DNA from: Planctomycetes bacterium GWF2_42_9
GTDB taxonomy: Bacteria; Planctomycetota; Phycisphaerae; Sedimentisphaerales; UBA12454
Length of the DNA: 37,934 bases
Direction of reading: 5' to 3'
Assembly: GCA_001825675.1 (NCBI GenBank)
Contig: MHYA01000030.1
Coordinates: 11,969-49,902, forward strand
Shown here: piece by piece, positions 17,945 through 27,599 of the stretch
Position numbering within the stretch: position 1 is the first letter of the stretch
How the letters are laid out: every line of letters starts with the position of its first letter
Notes under the pieces: model-generated
The model's input: only the letters and a program-made list of their open reading frames with translations
The model's database searches: none
What the model was told of the DNA's origin: nothing
Translations under genes and position numbers: made by a program

Positions 17945-20092
17945 ATGCCAATCTGCAATACTTATGTTCAAAAAGTAACAAAGCTGAAAAACAGAACCGT
18001 CATAAATCTGGATGGCATTTGGGATATTGACGAAGGATTGATGAGTGAAATTCCTCGAAGGTTTAGTAACCAAAAATCTTTGGCGGAAGATATGTTCAAC
18101 ATTAGAACAGTTCAAGTGCCGGGACTTGTTGATTTATCAAATCCGCCTTTGCCGACTTACGGCTGGAACGCCAAACATCGAGAAGCGTTTTGGTATCACA
18201 GAAAATTTGACATCGCTCCGCCTTTCCCGGATTTAGTAATTCTTAAAGTCAATAAAGCCAGATTCGGCACAGAAGTATTTATAAACGGCAAATCCGCTGG
18301 CAGTCATTTGCCGAATTTTACTCCCGGATATTTTAATATACGCCATCTTCTTAATCAAACGGACGAAACAAACCACCTATTGATTCGCGTTGGCGCATTT
18401 CCTGATTCCGTACCCGATAATATCGTTCGTGGCGGCGACAGTGAAATGGTCAATTTTATACCGGGCATATATGACTCTGTCGAATTGATAATGTCCAACT
18501 CTCCCAACATTGTGAACATTCAAACCACACCGGATATTATTAATCAAAAAGTAAAAATTGCGGCAACTATCGGTAATCAAAAAAATATCGACATACAAAC
18601 TACCGTAAATTATCGCATACGAGAATGTATTTCTGGAAAAGAAGTTGCTTGTGGGCAAACAAATTCAATAACTATAAAGAAAAATTCCGTTCTTACAATC
18701 GAATCAGAAATAAAAATAGAAAATTGTCATTTATGGTCGCCTGAAGACCCGTTTTTATATGAGTTGGAAGCGGACACGGGAAGCGACACTGTATTGATTC
18801 GATTTGGGATGCGGACATTCAGGTTTGATAAGAAAACCAAAACCGCCCTGCTGAATGAAAAACCGTATTATATGCGAGGCGCGAATGTTTGCGCTCATAG
18901 GTTTTTCGAAGACCCGCTGCGAAGCAATTTGCCTTGGGACGAACAATGGGTGAGCAAGTTACATAATCAATTTCGCCAAATGCACTGGAATTCACTTCGA
19001 TACACTATCGGTTTTCCGCCGGAGAAATGGTATCAGATAGCCGATGAGGTCGGATTTTTAATCCAGGACGAATTTCCATTATGGTATTCTTCAGACGAGG
19101 GACTTGGCAAATGGCCCGAAACGTTAAAGGCTGAAAATCTCGCCGCCGAATACAAAGAATGGTTAACGGAAAGATGCAATCATCCTTGCGTTGTCATTTG
19201 GAACGCGGCAAATGAAACTCGAAGCAATGAAACAGGCAACGCGATAAAAATGGTAAAAAGTATGGATTTGAGCAACAGACCTTGGGGCAATAGTTGGGGC
19301 GCGTGGCAGGATCCAAACGGCTGTATTGATGCACATACTTATCTTTACATAGACCATATTGTCAACACACCGCCAAATGTTTTTAAATTATCCGATATGG
19401 CAAATATTTCACCAGTACCTCGCCGAGGTGTAGAGGCAGACCTTGTTACTCAAATCCCCTGTGATGAGGACAAACCTATATTTGTAAACGAATATGGTTG
19501 GTTGTGGTTAAACCGTGATGGAACTCCAACAACACTTACGGAAAAATTATACAATAATATATTAGGGCCAAATGCATTAAACGATGACAGGCGTTTGTGT
19601 TGTGCCAGAATTTTCGCGGCACAGACCGAATTTTGGCGATGTCACAGAAAAGCTGCCGCCATAATCGGGCCTTTCGGTTTATGCCATTCACGTCCTGACG
19701 GTAGAACTTGCGACCATTTCATAGATATACGCACTCTGGAGTTTGAGCCATATTTCCAGAAATATGTCGGTGATGCATTTTCGCCACTCGGAATTATGGT
19801 TGATGAATGGTCTGAAACTCTAAAGGCCGGTCAATCACGAAAAATAAAAATTTATTCCATAAACGACACTGATAAAGATTGGAGCGGTAAAATATCTTTC
19901 CAATGTATAGGTAATGGCAAAATTGTTATTGAAAGTAATCATCCCTGTAATTTACCTGCATACGAACAGAAAATTCTTACATTTGAATATACTGTTCCAT
20001 CCGAAACAGGTAAATATCAGTTGATCGGCTCACTTGAATATGGAAATTCAAAATCGGTTCGCAGTATTAGAGATATAACTGTTATCAAATAG
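17945..20092 (+). CDS. Glycoside hydrolase family 2 enzyme (beta-galactosidase/glucuronidase type)
   Basis: 715 residues, no signal peptide, so presumably cytoplasmic. A jelly-roll sugar-binding domain (LDGIWDIDEG, HREAFWYHRKFDI, VFINGKSAGSH) is followed by an immunoglobulin-like domain and a TIM barrel that starts near PYYMRGANVCAHRF. The acid/base glutamate is E424 in WNAANET and the likely nucleophile is E516 in FVNEYGWLW, both in canonical GH2 positions. Family members remove beta-galactose, beta-glucuronate, beta-mannose or arabinose from oligosaccharides with retention. The lack of signal peptide fits an enzyme acting on sugars brought in by the GPH symporter. The ATG is preceded by AAAGGAAA, 9 bp after the beta-helix gene. 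Confidence 0.88.
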   Translation: MPICNTYVQKVTKLKNRTVINLDGIWDIDEGLMSEIPRRFSNQKSLAEDMFNIRTVQVPGLVDLSNPPLPTYGWNAKHREAFWYHRKFDIAPPFPDLVILKVNKARFGTEVFINGKSAGSHLPNFTPGYFNIRHLLNQTDETNHLLIRVGAFPDSVPDNIVRGGDSEMVNFIPGIYDSVELIMSNSPNIVNIQTTPDIINQKVKIAATIGNQKNIDIQTTVNYRIRECISGKEVACGQTNSITIKKNSVLTIESEIKIENCHLWSPEDPFLYELEADTGSDTVLIRFGMRTFRFDKKTKTALLNEKPYYMRGANVCAHRFFEDPLRSNLPWDEQWVSKLHNQFRQMHWNSLRYTIGFPPEKWYQIADEVGFLIQDEFPLWYSSDEGLGKWPETLKAENLAAEYKEWLTERCNHPCVVIWNAANETRSNETGNAIKMVKSMDLSNRPWGNSWGAWQDPNGCIDAHTYLYIDHIVNTPPNVFKLSDMANISPVPRRGVEADLVTQIPCDEDKPIFVNEYGWLWLNRDGTPTTLTEKLYNNILGPNALNDDRRLCCARIFAAQTEFWRCHRKAAAIIGPFGLCHSRPDGRTCDHFIDIRTLEFEPYFQKYVGDAFSPLGIMVDEWSETLKAGQSRKIKIYSINDTDKDWSGKISFQCIGNGKIVIESNHPCNLPAYEQKILTFEYTVPSETGKYQLIGSLEYGNSKSVRSIRDITVIK

Positions 20093-20103
20093 GAGTATTA
20101 CGG

Positions 20104-21387
20104 ATGAAAAAAATATTAGTAGTTTGCATTTTATGTTTGTTCTCATTATCAGCAGCCGCACAGCAATCCGGCTGCAAAATTAATATGTCAACAGCTCACA
20201 AAGAAATTCCTTATGAAGTCAATGAACCAGTAACATTCAATATTTCTGTCATCGATGACAACAACGCATCAATAAAAGAAGGAATAATTTCTTATAAAGT
20301 AACACAAGATTTGGAAAAAGTGCTTTCAAGCGGACAATTAAATTTGAATTCCGATTCTTTAGCAATTACTGAAAAACTCAACAAGCCCGGCTTTCTAAAC
20401 TGCGAAGTGAGTTTGACTCGCAATGGCCAAACCACTGTAATTCGTGGAGGGGCAGCCATTGAACCTCTAAAAATCAAACCCGGCAGCCAAGCACCAAATG
20501 ATTTTGATGAGTTTTGGAGTTCACAACTGAATAGATTAAGAAAATATCCTGTTAAAGCATTCCTCACACCTGTTGAAACAAAAGAGCCGGGTGTTGAATT
20601 ATTTGAGGTCAGGATAGATTGTCTTGACTGGATGCCGGTTGCAGGGTATTTCGCAAGACCAACAGATGCTAAACCACAAAGTCATGCTGCGATTTTATTA
20701 TTACATGGCGCAGGAGCTTTCAGTGCAAACAAAGGTGGTGTTGAATATTGTGCTAAAAGTGGAATGTTAGCTATGGAGATTAACGCGCACGGTATTGCCA
20801 ACGGACAACCGAATGATTTTTATACTGATTTGGGAAACGGCTCTTTGAGTATGTCACGGTATCCTTATGCCGGCTCAAAAAATCGGGAAACCTGTTATTT
20901 TTTGGGAATGTTTTTGCGTTTAGTACGCGCAACAGATTTCCTTACTTCACAGCCGCAATGGGATCAAAAAAGACTTATCACTAAGGGATTTAGTCAGGGA
21001 GGATGTCAGGCAATCGTAGCTGCCGGCCTTGATCCGCGAGTTACAATGGTCGCTGCAAGTGCTCCTGCGATGTGCGATCATAATGATGAAGTTGTCGGCT
21101 GGCCGCATTTTATTACTCCGGGCCCTGACGGTAAGCCAGATGCTGAAATTTCCAAAACCGCAGGTTATTTCGATGTATGTAATTTTGCCGCAAGAACAAA
21201 CGCACGTGTAATGCTTAGTGTAGGGTATGTAGATTCTATATGCAGACCAACAAGCGTATATGCGGCATATAATTGTTTTAAAGGCGATAAACAGATAATC
21301 AACCTGCCATCCTCAGAGCATTCATCACCGCAAGAAGTTGAAGATGCCTATTGGAAAATGATTAACGATTATATTAAAGCAAACTAA
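20104..21387 (+). CDS. Secreted carbohydrate esterase, CE7 (acetyl xylan esterase) family
   Basis: 427 residues with a signal peptide ending around SAAAQQ. After an N-terminal beta-sandwich of about 120 residues, an alpha/beta-hydrolase domain of the AXE1/CE7 type follows: PNDFDEFWSSQLNRL, ILLLHGAGAFS, then the nucleophile S297 in GFSQGG, the acid D377 in GYVDSICRPTS, and H406 in SSEHSSPQE. CE7 enzymes remove acetyl groups from xylan-type oligosaccharides and cephalosporin C. As the last gene of the operon it would deacetylate the glycan or its fragments. The stop overlaps the end of the converging minus-strand gene by 4 nt (21384-21387), leaving no spacer for a dedicated terminator. Confidence 0.88.
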   Translation: MKKILVVCILCLFSLSAAAQQSGCKINMSTAHKEIPYEVNEPVTFNISVIDDNNASIKEGIISYKVTQDLEKVLSSGQLNLNSDSLAITEKLNKPGFLNCEVSLTRNGQTTVIRGGAAIEPLKIKPGSQAPNDFDEFWSSQLNRLRKYPVKAFLTPVETKEPGVELFEVRIDCLDWMPVAGYFARPTDAKPQSHAAILLLHGAGAFSANKGGVEYCAKSGMLAMEINAHGIANGQPNDFYTDLGNGSLSMSRYPYAGSKNRETCYFLGMFLRLVRATDFLTSQPQWDQKRLITKGFSQGGCQAIVAAGLDPRVTMVAASAPAMCDHNDEVVGWPHFITPGPDGKPDAEISKTAGYFDVCNFAARTNARVMLSVGYVDSICRPTSVYAAYNCFKGDKQIINLPSSEHSSPQEVEDAYWKMINDYIKAN

Positions 21388-22496
21388 ATATATCGCGCAA
21401 GTAAATCTTCTATTTGAGCTTGTGCTGAAATAGGCGCATTTATCATATAGATGATTCCACTTATATCTCCTATTTGCTCTTTTAATATTTGCAAAATGTT
21501 TCCTGTGCCTGTGTACTGAAAATCAAAAATCTGAATCAGTTTACCAGCCTTGTGAATTTTGCTATAGACTTCCGGCCATTGTGAAATATCCGGCTGGCCT
21601 GCACCGGGAATCCATTGAATACCTTTTATGGCATCTATCGAAAGTATATCATCAAGATGCTTGAGCTGTCCCGGCCCATCAAGATGATAAAAAGCATGCG
21701 AAAGCATTGCTGCCGACTCGTGCAAATCTGGTTTTATAAAATTTCTGAAAATTTTGTTATTTACCATATAACTGAAATCTGATTGAAGTATGCTATACTG
21801 TGATTCTGAGAAAATGCCTTCCCACGATGTATATCCCGGATTATATTCTTTGTAAATACTTTCAAATTCATTAAAACAATCAAACCATAATTTTTGAATT
21901 TGCATTGTCAATCTGCGGATATCTTCAGGAGCATCAATAATATCATATATAAGTTGTTCAGTTCCACGAAAAGACGCCAATACATCCATTATGCCGCCAA
22001 GGTCAGTAAGAGCTACCTGCACATTACCTTTCCACCTGTGAACCGCAACGGCAGCAATTTTTTTTACACGATTCAGCCAATAATTATGGGCATCTAAAAG
22101 TAGGTTTAAATCTTGTATTTTTTCTTTTTGAGTGTAATCAAACCATACTGTGTCAGGACTTGTATGCAGCTCCGCACCCATGAATGCTGCCAGAACTCCC
22201 GGCCCGAAATTCGGCCAAACAGATGGAAACGCATCTCCTAAAAATTTAGTACAGCATAGAGCATAATCCCACCTGTCAACAATTTGTTCTTCTGCAACAG
22301 ATTCTCCAAACGAACAAATAAAATCACTGAACCAATTTGCGTTGGCATCCCAAAGATTTAATAATGGTTTTTCTCTTTCCGGTTCCGCACCAAAAAGACG
22401 AGCTTGAATAAGAGGCCGTCCAAGTTTGCCTTCCCACCATTTGTTGGAATCATTTTTTATTCTATTCCATCTTGCTGAATCAAATTTGATTGCCAT
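21384..22496 (-). CDS. Divergent UroD/methyltransferase-superfamily protein
   Basis: 370 residues, not clearly HemE. WWEGKLGRPLIQARLF near the start and TDLGGIMDVLASFRG in the middle match a subgroup often annotated as uroporphyrinogen decarboxylase/cobalamin-independent methionine synthase-like. At the place where the other UroD relatives here have H-x-C-G, this one has YHLDGPG, so the zinc cysteine is missing; any chemistry must differ. It is the last gene of the minus-strand operon that starts with the PEP-CTERM gene, 11 bp after the multidomain beta-helix gene, and is preceded by only a weak ribosome binding site. Function unknown. Confidence 0.7.
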   Translation of the reverse strand: MAIKFDSARWNRIKNDSNKWWEGKLGRPLIQARLFGAEPEREKPLLNLWDANANWFSDFICSFGESVAEEQIVDRWDYALCCTKFLGDAFPSVWPNFGPGVLAAFMGAELHTSPDTVWFDYTQKEKIQDLNLLLDAHNYWLNRVKKIAAVAVHRWKGNVQVALTDLGGIMDVLASFRGTEQLIYDIIDAPEDIRRLTMQIQKLWFDCFNEFESIYKEYNPGYTSWEGIFSESQYSILQSDFSYMVNNKIFRNFIKPDLHESAAMLSHAFYHLDGPGQLKHLDDILSIDAIKGIQWIPGAGQPDISQWPEVYSKIHKAGKLIQIFDFQYTGTGNILQILKEQIGDISGIIYMINAPISAQAQIEDLLARYI

Positions 22497-22507
22497 AGAA
22501 CTTTAAA

Positions 22508-25500
22508 TCAGTAATTTGTTGTGAAATTCCAAATATCGCCGCTGCCGAGCAGATTACCATCACTATCATACTCATCAACACACCAATAATATATTGTGTG
22601 ATTTTGTAATGTACTTGAAACATAAGACGATTCAGCGAATTCACCCTTATAACCATCCGTTCTCGGATTTGGTGTTTGACTTAAATAAACTTTATGTGTT
22701 GCCGCTGTCAGCGCAGGCGCCCAGTATAATTTTGGCGATACCGGTGCAGAACCCCATCCTGTCGGCAGAATCGGCCTGCTCGCTTTATCCTGCAGAAGAT
22801 TGCCCATTTTTTCCCAAGGAACTCTCTGGAATCCATTTATTGTATATGCCGGTGAATACTCGTGCAACGCCATAATTAAATGCTCTTCGTCAATAAACAA
22901 CGGATTCTGATTTTGAATATTATTGGTAATAGCATAATACGACAAGCCGCCAGTTCCTCCCCAGCCACCTTCAACTAAATAATTTGAATTAGACCACGAA
23001 ATATTCTGCGTAAAGACACCATTTTCCGGATTTTTTACTTGTGCATACCTTGGGTCAGAATAACTACTAGGTATTGCAGACAATGCCGGGTATGCCGTAC
23101 TCCACGGAGGCTGCGTGAAGTTATATTGGCTTAACAACTCAAGCAGATTCCATGGGTCTGATGCTGTTTCATTTATAACAGCGACGCCTCTGCGGTCGGT
23201 AAAGAATGCAGAGCCGCATTTCGCAATGATATTGTTCTTAATGATATTATCCCTGCCGCCTCCGCACATCACAGCTTCTCCGGTTGCGGCATAGAGTATA
23301 TTGCCAAAAATATTATTTCCGCTGGAACAATCATCCATGTAGATTGCATGAACATAAGGCGTTTCAGAACTCACTATATTGTGAATAAAATTATAGCGAA
23401 CGATATTTCCTCTGTTGGCCCAGCTTCTGCCGGTGTACAGAGCACCCGCATCGCCCGACTCCTGACAAACATTAAAAATATTATTAAACTCAATCAGGTT
23501 GTTGTTGGCCGCGTATTCTGACCAATTATCCTGATTGCAAACTCCCCATATCAATGCGCTGTGCGGCGCATCATACATCAGATTATGTCTGACTTTCTGA
23601 CCAACGCCGTGCATATAAACACCCGGATTATATGTTCTGTTCCACCTGCCAAAACCGTGAATACTGCAATTCTGAACGGTGTTGTTACTCGGCGTAAGCG
23701 CGAATATATCGCCGCTTTTCATATATATACCCATATCTCCGACATCTGCAATTTCGGTATTCTGTATCAGGTGATTTGACCCGCCGAGAATATTTATTCC
23801 GATTGCGCCGGCATTGCGAATCACACAGTTATCAAAAACAACATTTGTTCCACCGCTGATTTGAATCGCATCATATCTGCACATTTCAAAAGTTATGCCT
23901 TTGAAGTTAACGAAACTCGCATTGCAGCAATTCACAAGTTTTTCGGAATTTTCACCAAGTGTTGAAACTATAATTTCTGCCGAGCTGATATTCGCGGGCG
24001 GCCACAAATAAAGTATTCCGGTTGCCCTGTCGAGATACCATTCACCGGGCGAATCCAGTTCTTCAAGAAGATTCAAGGCGTACCATGTACCATTATCACC
24101 AACACCATTTACCGGCCTGGAGCCTAAAGTAATTCGTTTATTTACAGTATCGATATTTGCAATAGCTTCGTATTGATCAGCATACTGAAACTGGAAATAT
24201 CCGAATGCCCAGGGGTCTGGTGCGCTTGTCCATCTTTCCGGCCGAGTCCCGCTATATGTGAAAGCGGTATCGCTTACGGCCGTGCCAATATCTTCAAGAC
24301 CGCTATTCGGCCATCGAGCAAGTTGAAGCAACTGCCCGTTAAAACTTATTTCCAGATGAGAACGCTGATGTCTGAAAAATCCTCGTTCACGCATCACACC
24401 ATAATCAGTAATTCCGTGCGCAGAAAGATTAACCTGCATAATATTGCCTTGCGCAGAATCATCAAGTCTGCCCCAAACCGGCGAGCTGATATTCACATAA
24501 GAAAACCAACTCGGCTGCAATTGAACCCCGCCGATGATCCTTACTTCTTCTCCGGGATATGCGGAATATGTAATTGGTTTTGAATCGGCGCCGGAATATA
24601 AATTCGTAAGATCGAATTCCGATGAACGGAAATATTTACCGCCTCTTAGAAATACGGTTACGCCCCCTTCTGCTAATCCGTTTGTGCGTATCATATCGCG
24701 GACTTTTTCCAAAGTTTTGAACGGCTGTTCAATCATACCAGCAGCTAAATCGCTGCCATCTGTCGAAACATAATATGTATCAGGTTCCAGGCCGGAACTG
24801 GTTGAAAAACTCCAAACCAAACCTTTATATGTTTGACCATTTTCGGTAACATCGATACGCCAATAATAAGTTACACCTTTGGTAAGCATACCCGGATTGT
24901 AAGTTGTTTGCGTCTGATGAACGCGAAAGATACTGTTTTTATTCCAGCGTGATGATAATTTCGAAAAATCTGCAAAATTTACTTTATTATCATTATTTAT
25001 ATCCGCATTATTGCCGGGCGGAACAGTACCAATTAACCATTGATCGCCAAGCAGTTTCAAATCCTCAAAATCAATCACACCATCATTTGTTATATCTTCT
25101 GCCAGAAATTCCGCGGAGGCATTTTTCACATCGTTACAATCTGTCCCAAAATATACGTCATAAGATTCAGAAGGATTTACTTTCGTCCAGCTAAGAATAA
25201 CCGACTGCGGAAGACTTATAGTACCATTTTCCGGCACAGGATTGTAAGGACAAACAGCAGAAAGAATATATTGATTATTGCTTACAGTACTTTCAAAACC
25301 AGCAAGGCCGGTAGCACCGTATGCAGTGATTTTTCCGGCAGCAATATAATTTTCCATTGTAGAGCCAAGTGTGTATGGAACCTTGAGCGTTCCACCTCTG
25401 ATATCCATACTGCTTACCTGTCCCTCGATGCCCATCCAGAAATTATTAGTAGCAGTCAGAGTTCCGCCATCGAGCTGGATATGACCGACGGCGCCCTCAA

Positions 25501-25969
25501 ACCACATCGTAACATATATATCACTTGCGGTAACAGTTCCACCTGTCATACGAAGTGTACCAGTTCCGCCTTGCCCTACTACAAGAGTTGTCGTAACATT
25601 TACTACGGCGTTGTCCATAACATTAACCGTTGCGGTTGTCAAATCATCAAACTGCGCTATAACAATACCTCTGGCAGTCAAGCTGCCAGTCTCCTTTACA
25701 TTAAGTGTAGTTGTAAACCCAGTGGTGTTGGCACTAACACAGTCCCGACAAACGACATTATCGCCAGACGCAATGTTACACACTTCGGGACTTCCGTTCC
25801 AGCCGTTGAAAGTCGCATCAATACTCGCAGTCGGAAGTCCAGAGTTAGCAATCCAGTTGGCAGAATTATTCCATCGATGGTCACCCGTATCAAAATAATA
25901 ATTGGCCGATGCTAAACTGCTGAAAATAAGTACTAAAACGGCAATTGAAACAAACTTTTTAATATACAT
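22508..25969 (-). CDS. Large secreted multidomain beta-helix protein with embedded dockerin
   Basis: 1153 residues. Signal peptide to about residue 22 (SSLASA). Residues 23-235 form a beta-rich module nearly the same as the PEP-CTERM protein at 27600-28379. Residues 241-391 are a fibronectin-III-like domain (SVILSWTKVNPSESYDVYFGTD, TYYWRID, WSFST) interrupted by two dockerin repeats at about 290-343 (DITNDGVIDFEDLKLLGDQW; NADINNDNKVNFADF). The catalytic-type beta-helix runs from about 398 (DTYYVSTDGSDLAAG) to about 1060. A second Fn3-like domain (YYWCVDEYDSDGNLLGSGDI) ends the protein. Dockerins normally bind cohesins; none is visible in the window. It is probably a polysaccharide-acting enzyme, GH141-like, anchored or scaffolded at the cell surface. 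It is the intact relative of the broken gene at 973-4559. Confidence 0.82.
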   Translation of the reverse strand: MYIKKFVSIAVLVLIFSSLASANYYFDTGDHRWNNSANWIANSGLPTASIDATFNGWNGSPEVCNIASGDNVVCRDCVSANTTGFTTTLNVKETGSLTARGIVIAQFDDLTTATVNVMDNAVVNVTTTLVVGQGGTGTLRMTGGTVTASDIYVTMWFEGAVGHIQLDGGTLTATNNFWMGIEGQVSSMDIRGGTLKVPYTLGSTMENYIAAGKITAYGATGLAGFESTVSNNQYILSAVCPYNPVPENGTISLPQSVILSWTKVNPSESYDVYFGTDCNDVKNASAEFLAEDITNDGVIDFEDLKLLGDQWLIGTVPPGNNADINNDNKVNFADFSKLSSRWNKNSIFRVHQTQTTYNPGMLTKGVTYYWRIDVTENGQTYKGLVWSFSTSSGLEPDTYYVSTDGSDLAAGMIEQPFKTLEKVRDMIRTNGLAEGGVTVFLRGGKYFRSSEFDLTNLYSGADSKPITYSAYPGEEVRIIGGVQLQPSWFSYVNISSPVWGRLDDSAQGNIMQVNLSAHGITDYGVMRERGFFRHQRSHLEISFNGQLLQLARWPNSGLEDIGTAVSDTAFTYSGTRPERWTSAPDPWAFGYFQFQYADQYEAIANIDTVNKRITLGSRPVNGVGDNGTWYALNLLEELDSPGEWYLDRATGILYLWPPANISSAEIIVSTLGENSEKLVNCCNASFVNFKGITFEMCRYDAIQISGGTNVVFDNCVIRNAGAIGINILGGSNHLIQNTEIADVGDMGIYMKSGDIFALTPSNNTVQNCSIHGFGRWNRTYNPGVYMHGVGQKVRHNLMYDAPHSALIWGVCNQDNWSEYAANNNLIEFNNIFNVCQESGDAGALYTGRSWANRGNIVRYNFIHNIVSSETPYVHAIYMDDCSSGNNIFGNILYAATGEAVMCGGGRDNIIKNNIIAKCGSAFFTDRRGVAVINETASDPWNLLELLSQYNFTQPPWSTAYPALSAIPSSYSDPRYAQVKNPENGVFTQNISWSNSNYLVEGGWGGTGGLSYYAITNNIQNQNPLFIDEEHLIMALHEYSPAYTINGFQRVPWEKMGNLLQDKASRPILPTGWGSAPVSPKLYWAPALTAATHKVYLSQTPNPRTDGYKGEFAESSYVSSTLQNHTIYYWCVDEYDSDGNLLGSGDIWNFTTNY

Positions 25970-25985
25970 TCTTTGTCTCTTTAAA

Positions 25986-27536
25986 TTAATTATTTTGACA
26001 TGAGCATAACCAATATTTCGCCATTAAACTCAAATCATATAAATCAACATTTGAATCATTATTAACATCTCCATCAATCGAAGAGCCGCTTTGCTGCCAA
26101 TTTTGGTTTAATTTGGCATAATCAACCATATTCACCAAATTGCTTCCGTCGATATCCGCCCGCTGACATTCCGTTGTAACTACGTTTGATAGTACATTAT
26201 ACCATTGTTGCGCCATTTTTAAATAGCCATTATCATTAGGGTGCAAAGTATCCGCCATATCAGTCGAATAATTAAGTGCGTGTTCTAAATCCACCATAGC
26301 CAGCAGGTCGCCATTGGCGATTCTGTTCTGAACTAATGTTTCAACGGCATTATTAAAAGCGTTTGTTTTAACATCCCCAACTTCAAGGACAATCCTCGCA
26401 ACAATAACAATCACTTGTCTGTTTTGTGATGATTCGTAAGAATCTATATTGTCAAGAATCTGTCCGATTATGGCCGGATCCTGTGTTCCCTGAACAATAT
26501 CATTAGTACCGATATGCAGCAGGACAATATCTGCAAGATTATTAACGAGCCAATTATAAACATTATCTCTGATTTGATATGAATACCAGCCCGGATAACC
26601 TTCGTGGTCGCAGTCGTTAAAATCACCATTGAACTGACTGCCGACAAATTCCACATTATAACCGTTCGTTGTCAGCATTTGATACAACGGTTTGCGATAA
26701 CCGTTAAGTCCGCTTGGCGTCGAACCTATACCATACGTTATTGAATCCCCCAAAGGCATTATTCTTGCATCTATGCTGGAAGGTTTATCCACAGCAGTCA
26801 ATGTCGCGGTATTGGCTAACGGATTCGGCGTTAGCACTACCTTTCCAGTTCCGCCGTTTGCAGTAATTATACCGCTATTTACATAGCCACGTGTATCTAC
26901 CTGTTGCGCATAAGGTGTAATAACTTTAGCCGCAGCGCCGGAGATATCCAAATGCGCATTGTCATACCCATAAGTGCTCCAATAATACTTGGAACCAAAT
27001 CCTGCCCATAATTTTGTTCGTACAGTAACAGTGGAATTGCCTGAAACATTCATTTGAGCGATTGCATCCGCATTGAATTGTGTCAGATATAATTGCGCAG
27101 TATTAATAGACGCATCTCGCACATTAAGTACATGTGAGCCTCCCGAACCTACGGTAAAAATACCACCGACATAAACATTCCCTGCATTTATATCGACCAC
27201 CCCTGTTGTATCATTATACACACCTAACACGAAATCTTTGCCCACAGTTAAATTACCTGTAATCTCGAAACCTGTTGTGGTTCCCGCGGTGTTGGAATAT
27301 GGGCAATAGAGATATTTGACGGTACTGCTGGTTGTTAATCTCGGATGCACATTGTTATTGATATTTATGGTATGAGTGCTGAAATCAGGCAAAACAGTCA
27401 GGCGTATCCATGAGCCATCACGCCAGTTGCCAGGCGTAGTCCACAAGTTATCACCAGACTCATTTGTAAAATACATATTTGCCGCAAAAAGGCTTACAGA
27501 AAAAAACAAAACAAAACAAATTGATGCTATACGCAT
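25986..27536 (-). CDS. Secreted SGNH/GDSL esterase with dockerin repeats
   Basis: 516 residues if started at the ATG 27534-27536, which is preceded by AGGGG. An upstream ATG at 27566 lies in a terminator hairpin and is unlikely. The signal peptide is MRIASICFVLFFSVSLFAA. Residues up to about 250 are a beta-rich module. The SGNH domain follows: block I GDSITYG with S265, block III GTND at 343-346, and block V DTLHPND with D429 and H432. Two dockerin-like repeats close the protein (ADIDGSNLVNMVDYAKL; GDVNNDSNVDLYDLSLMAKY). Such enzymes often remove acetyl or other ester groups from xylan or pectin. The N-terminal module (YLYCPY, GFGSKYYWSTYG, YDNAHLDI) matches that of the partial dockerin protein at 36588-37934. 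Confidence 0.85.
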   Translation of the reverse strand: MRIASICFVLFFSVSLFAANMYFTNESGDNLWTTPGNWRDGSWIRLTVLPDFSTHTININNNVHPRLTTSSTVKYLYCPYSNTAGTTTGFEITGNLTVGKDFVLGVYNDTTGVVDINAGNVYVGGIFTVGSGGSHVLNVRDASINTAQLYLTQFNADAIAQMNVSGNSTVTVRTKLWAGFGSKYYWSTYGYDNAHLDISGAAAKVITPYAQQVDTRGYVNSGIITANGGTGKVVLTPNPLANTATLTAVDKPSSIDARIMPLGDSITYGIGSTPSGLNGYRKPLYQMLTTNGYNVEFVGSQFNGDFNDCDHEGYPGWYSYQIRDNVYNWLVNNLADIVLLHIGTNDIVQGTQDPAIIGQILDNIDSYESSQNRQVIVIVARIVLEVGDVKTNAFNNAVETLVQNRIANGDLLAMVDLEHALNYSTDMADTLHPNDNGYLKMAQQWYNVLSNVVTTECQRADIDGSNLVNMVDYAKLNQNWQQSGSSIDGDVNNDSNVDLYDLSLMAKYWLCSCQNN

Positions 27537-27548
27537 AATACCCCTATA

Positions 27549-27580
27549 TAAAAAGAGGACAGACATAACGTCTGTCCTCT
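27549..27580 (-). terminator. Intrinsic terminator after the PEP-CTERM gene
   Basis: A perfect 11-bp stem (AGAGGACAGAC, 27554-27564, with GTCTGTCCTCT, 27570-27580) and a 5-nt loop is followed on the minus strand by TTTTTATA. It lies about 20 bp past the PEP-CTERM stop and only about 13-18 bp before the ATG of the SGNH esterase gene, with no room for a separate promoter in between. Partial read-through is therefore likely. Confidence 0.85.
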
Positions 27581-27599
27581 AATGCTCAAAACTAAATTT

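Noticed and set aside
25040-25915. A 291-codon open frame on the plus strand
   Set aside because: It lies wholly antisense to the 1153-residue protein, has low-complexity composition and no ribosome binding site; it is a shadow of the real gene.
27537-27566. Upstream start codon for the SGNH esterase at 27566
   Set aside because: It lies inside the terminator hairpin, lacks a ribosome binding site and would put ten extra residues ahead of a clean signal peptide that starts at 27536.
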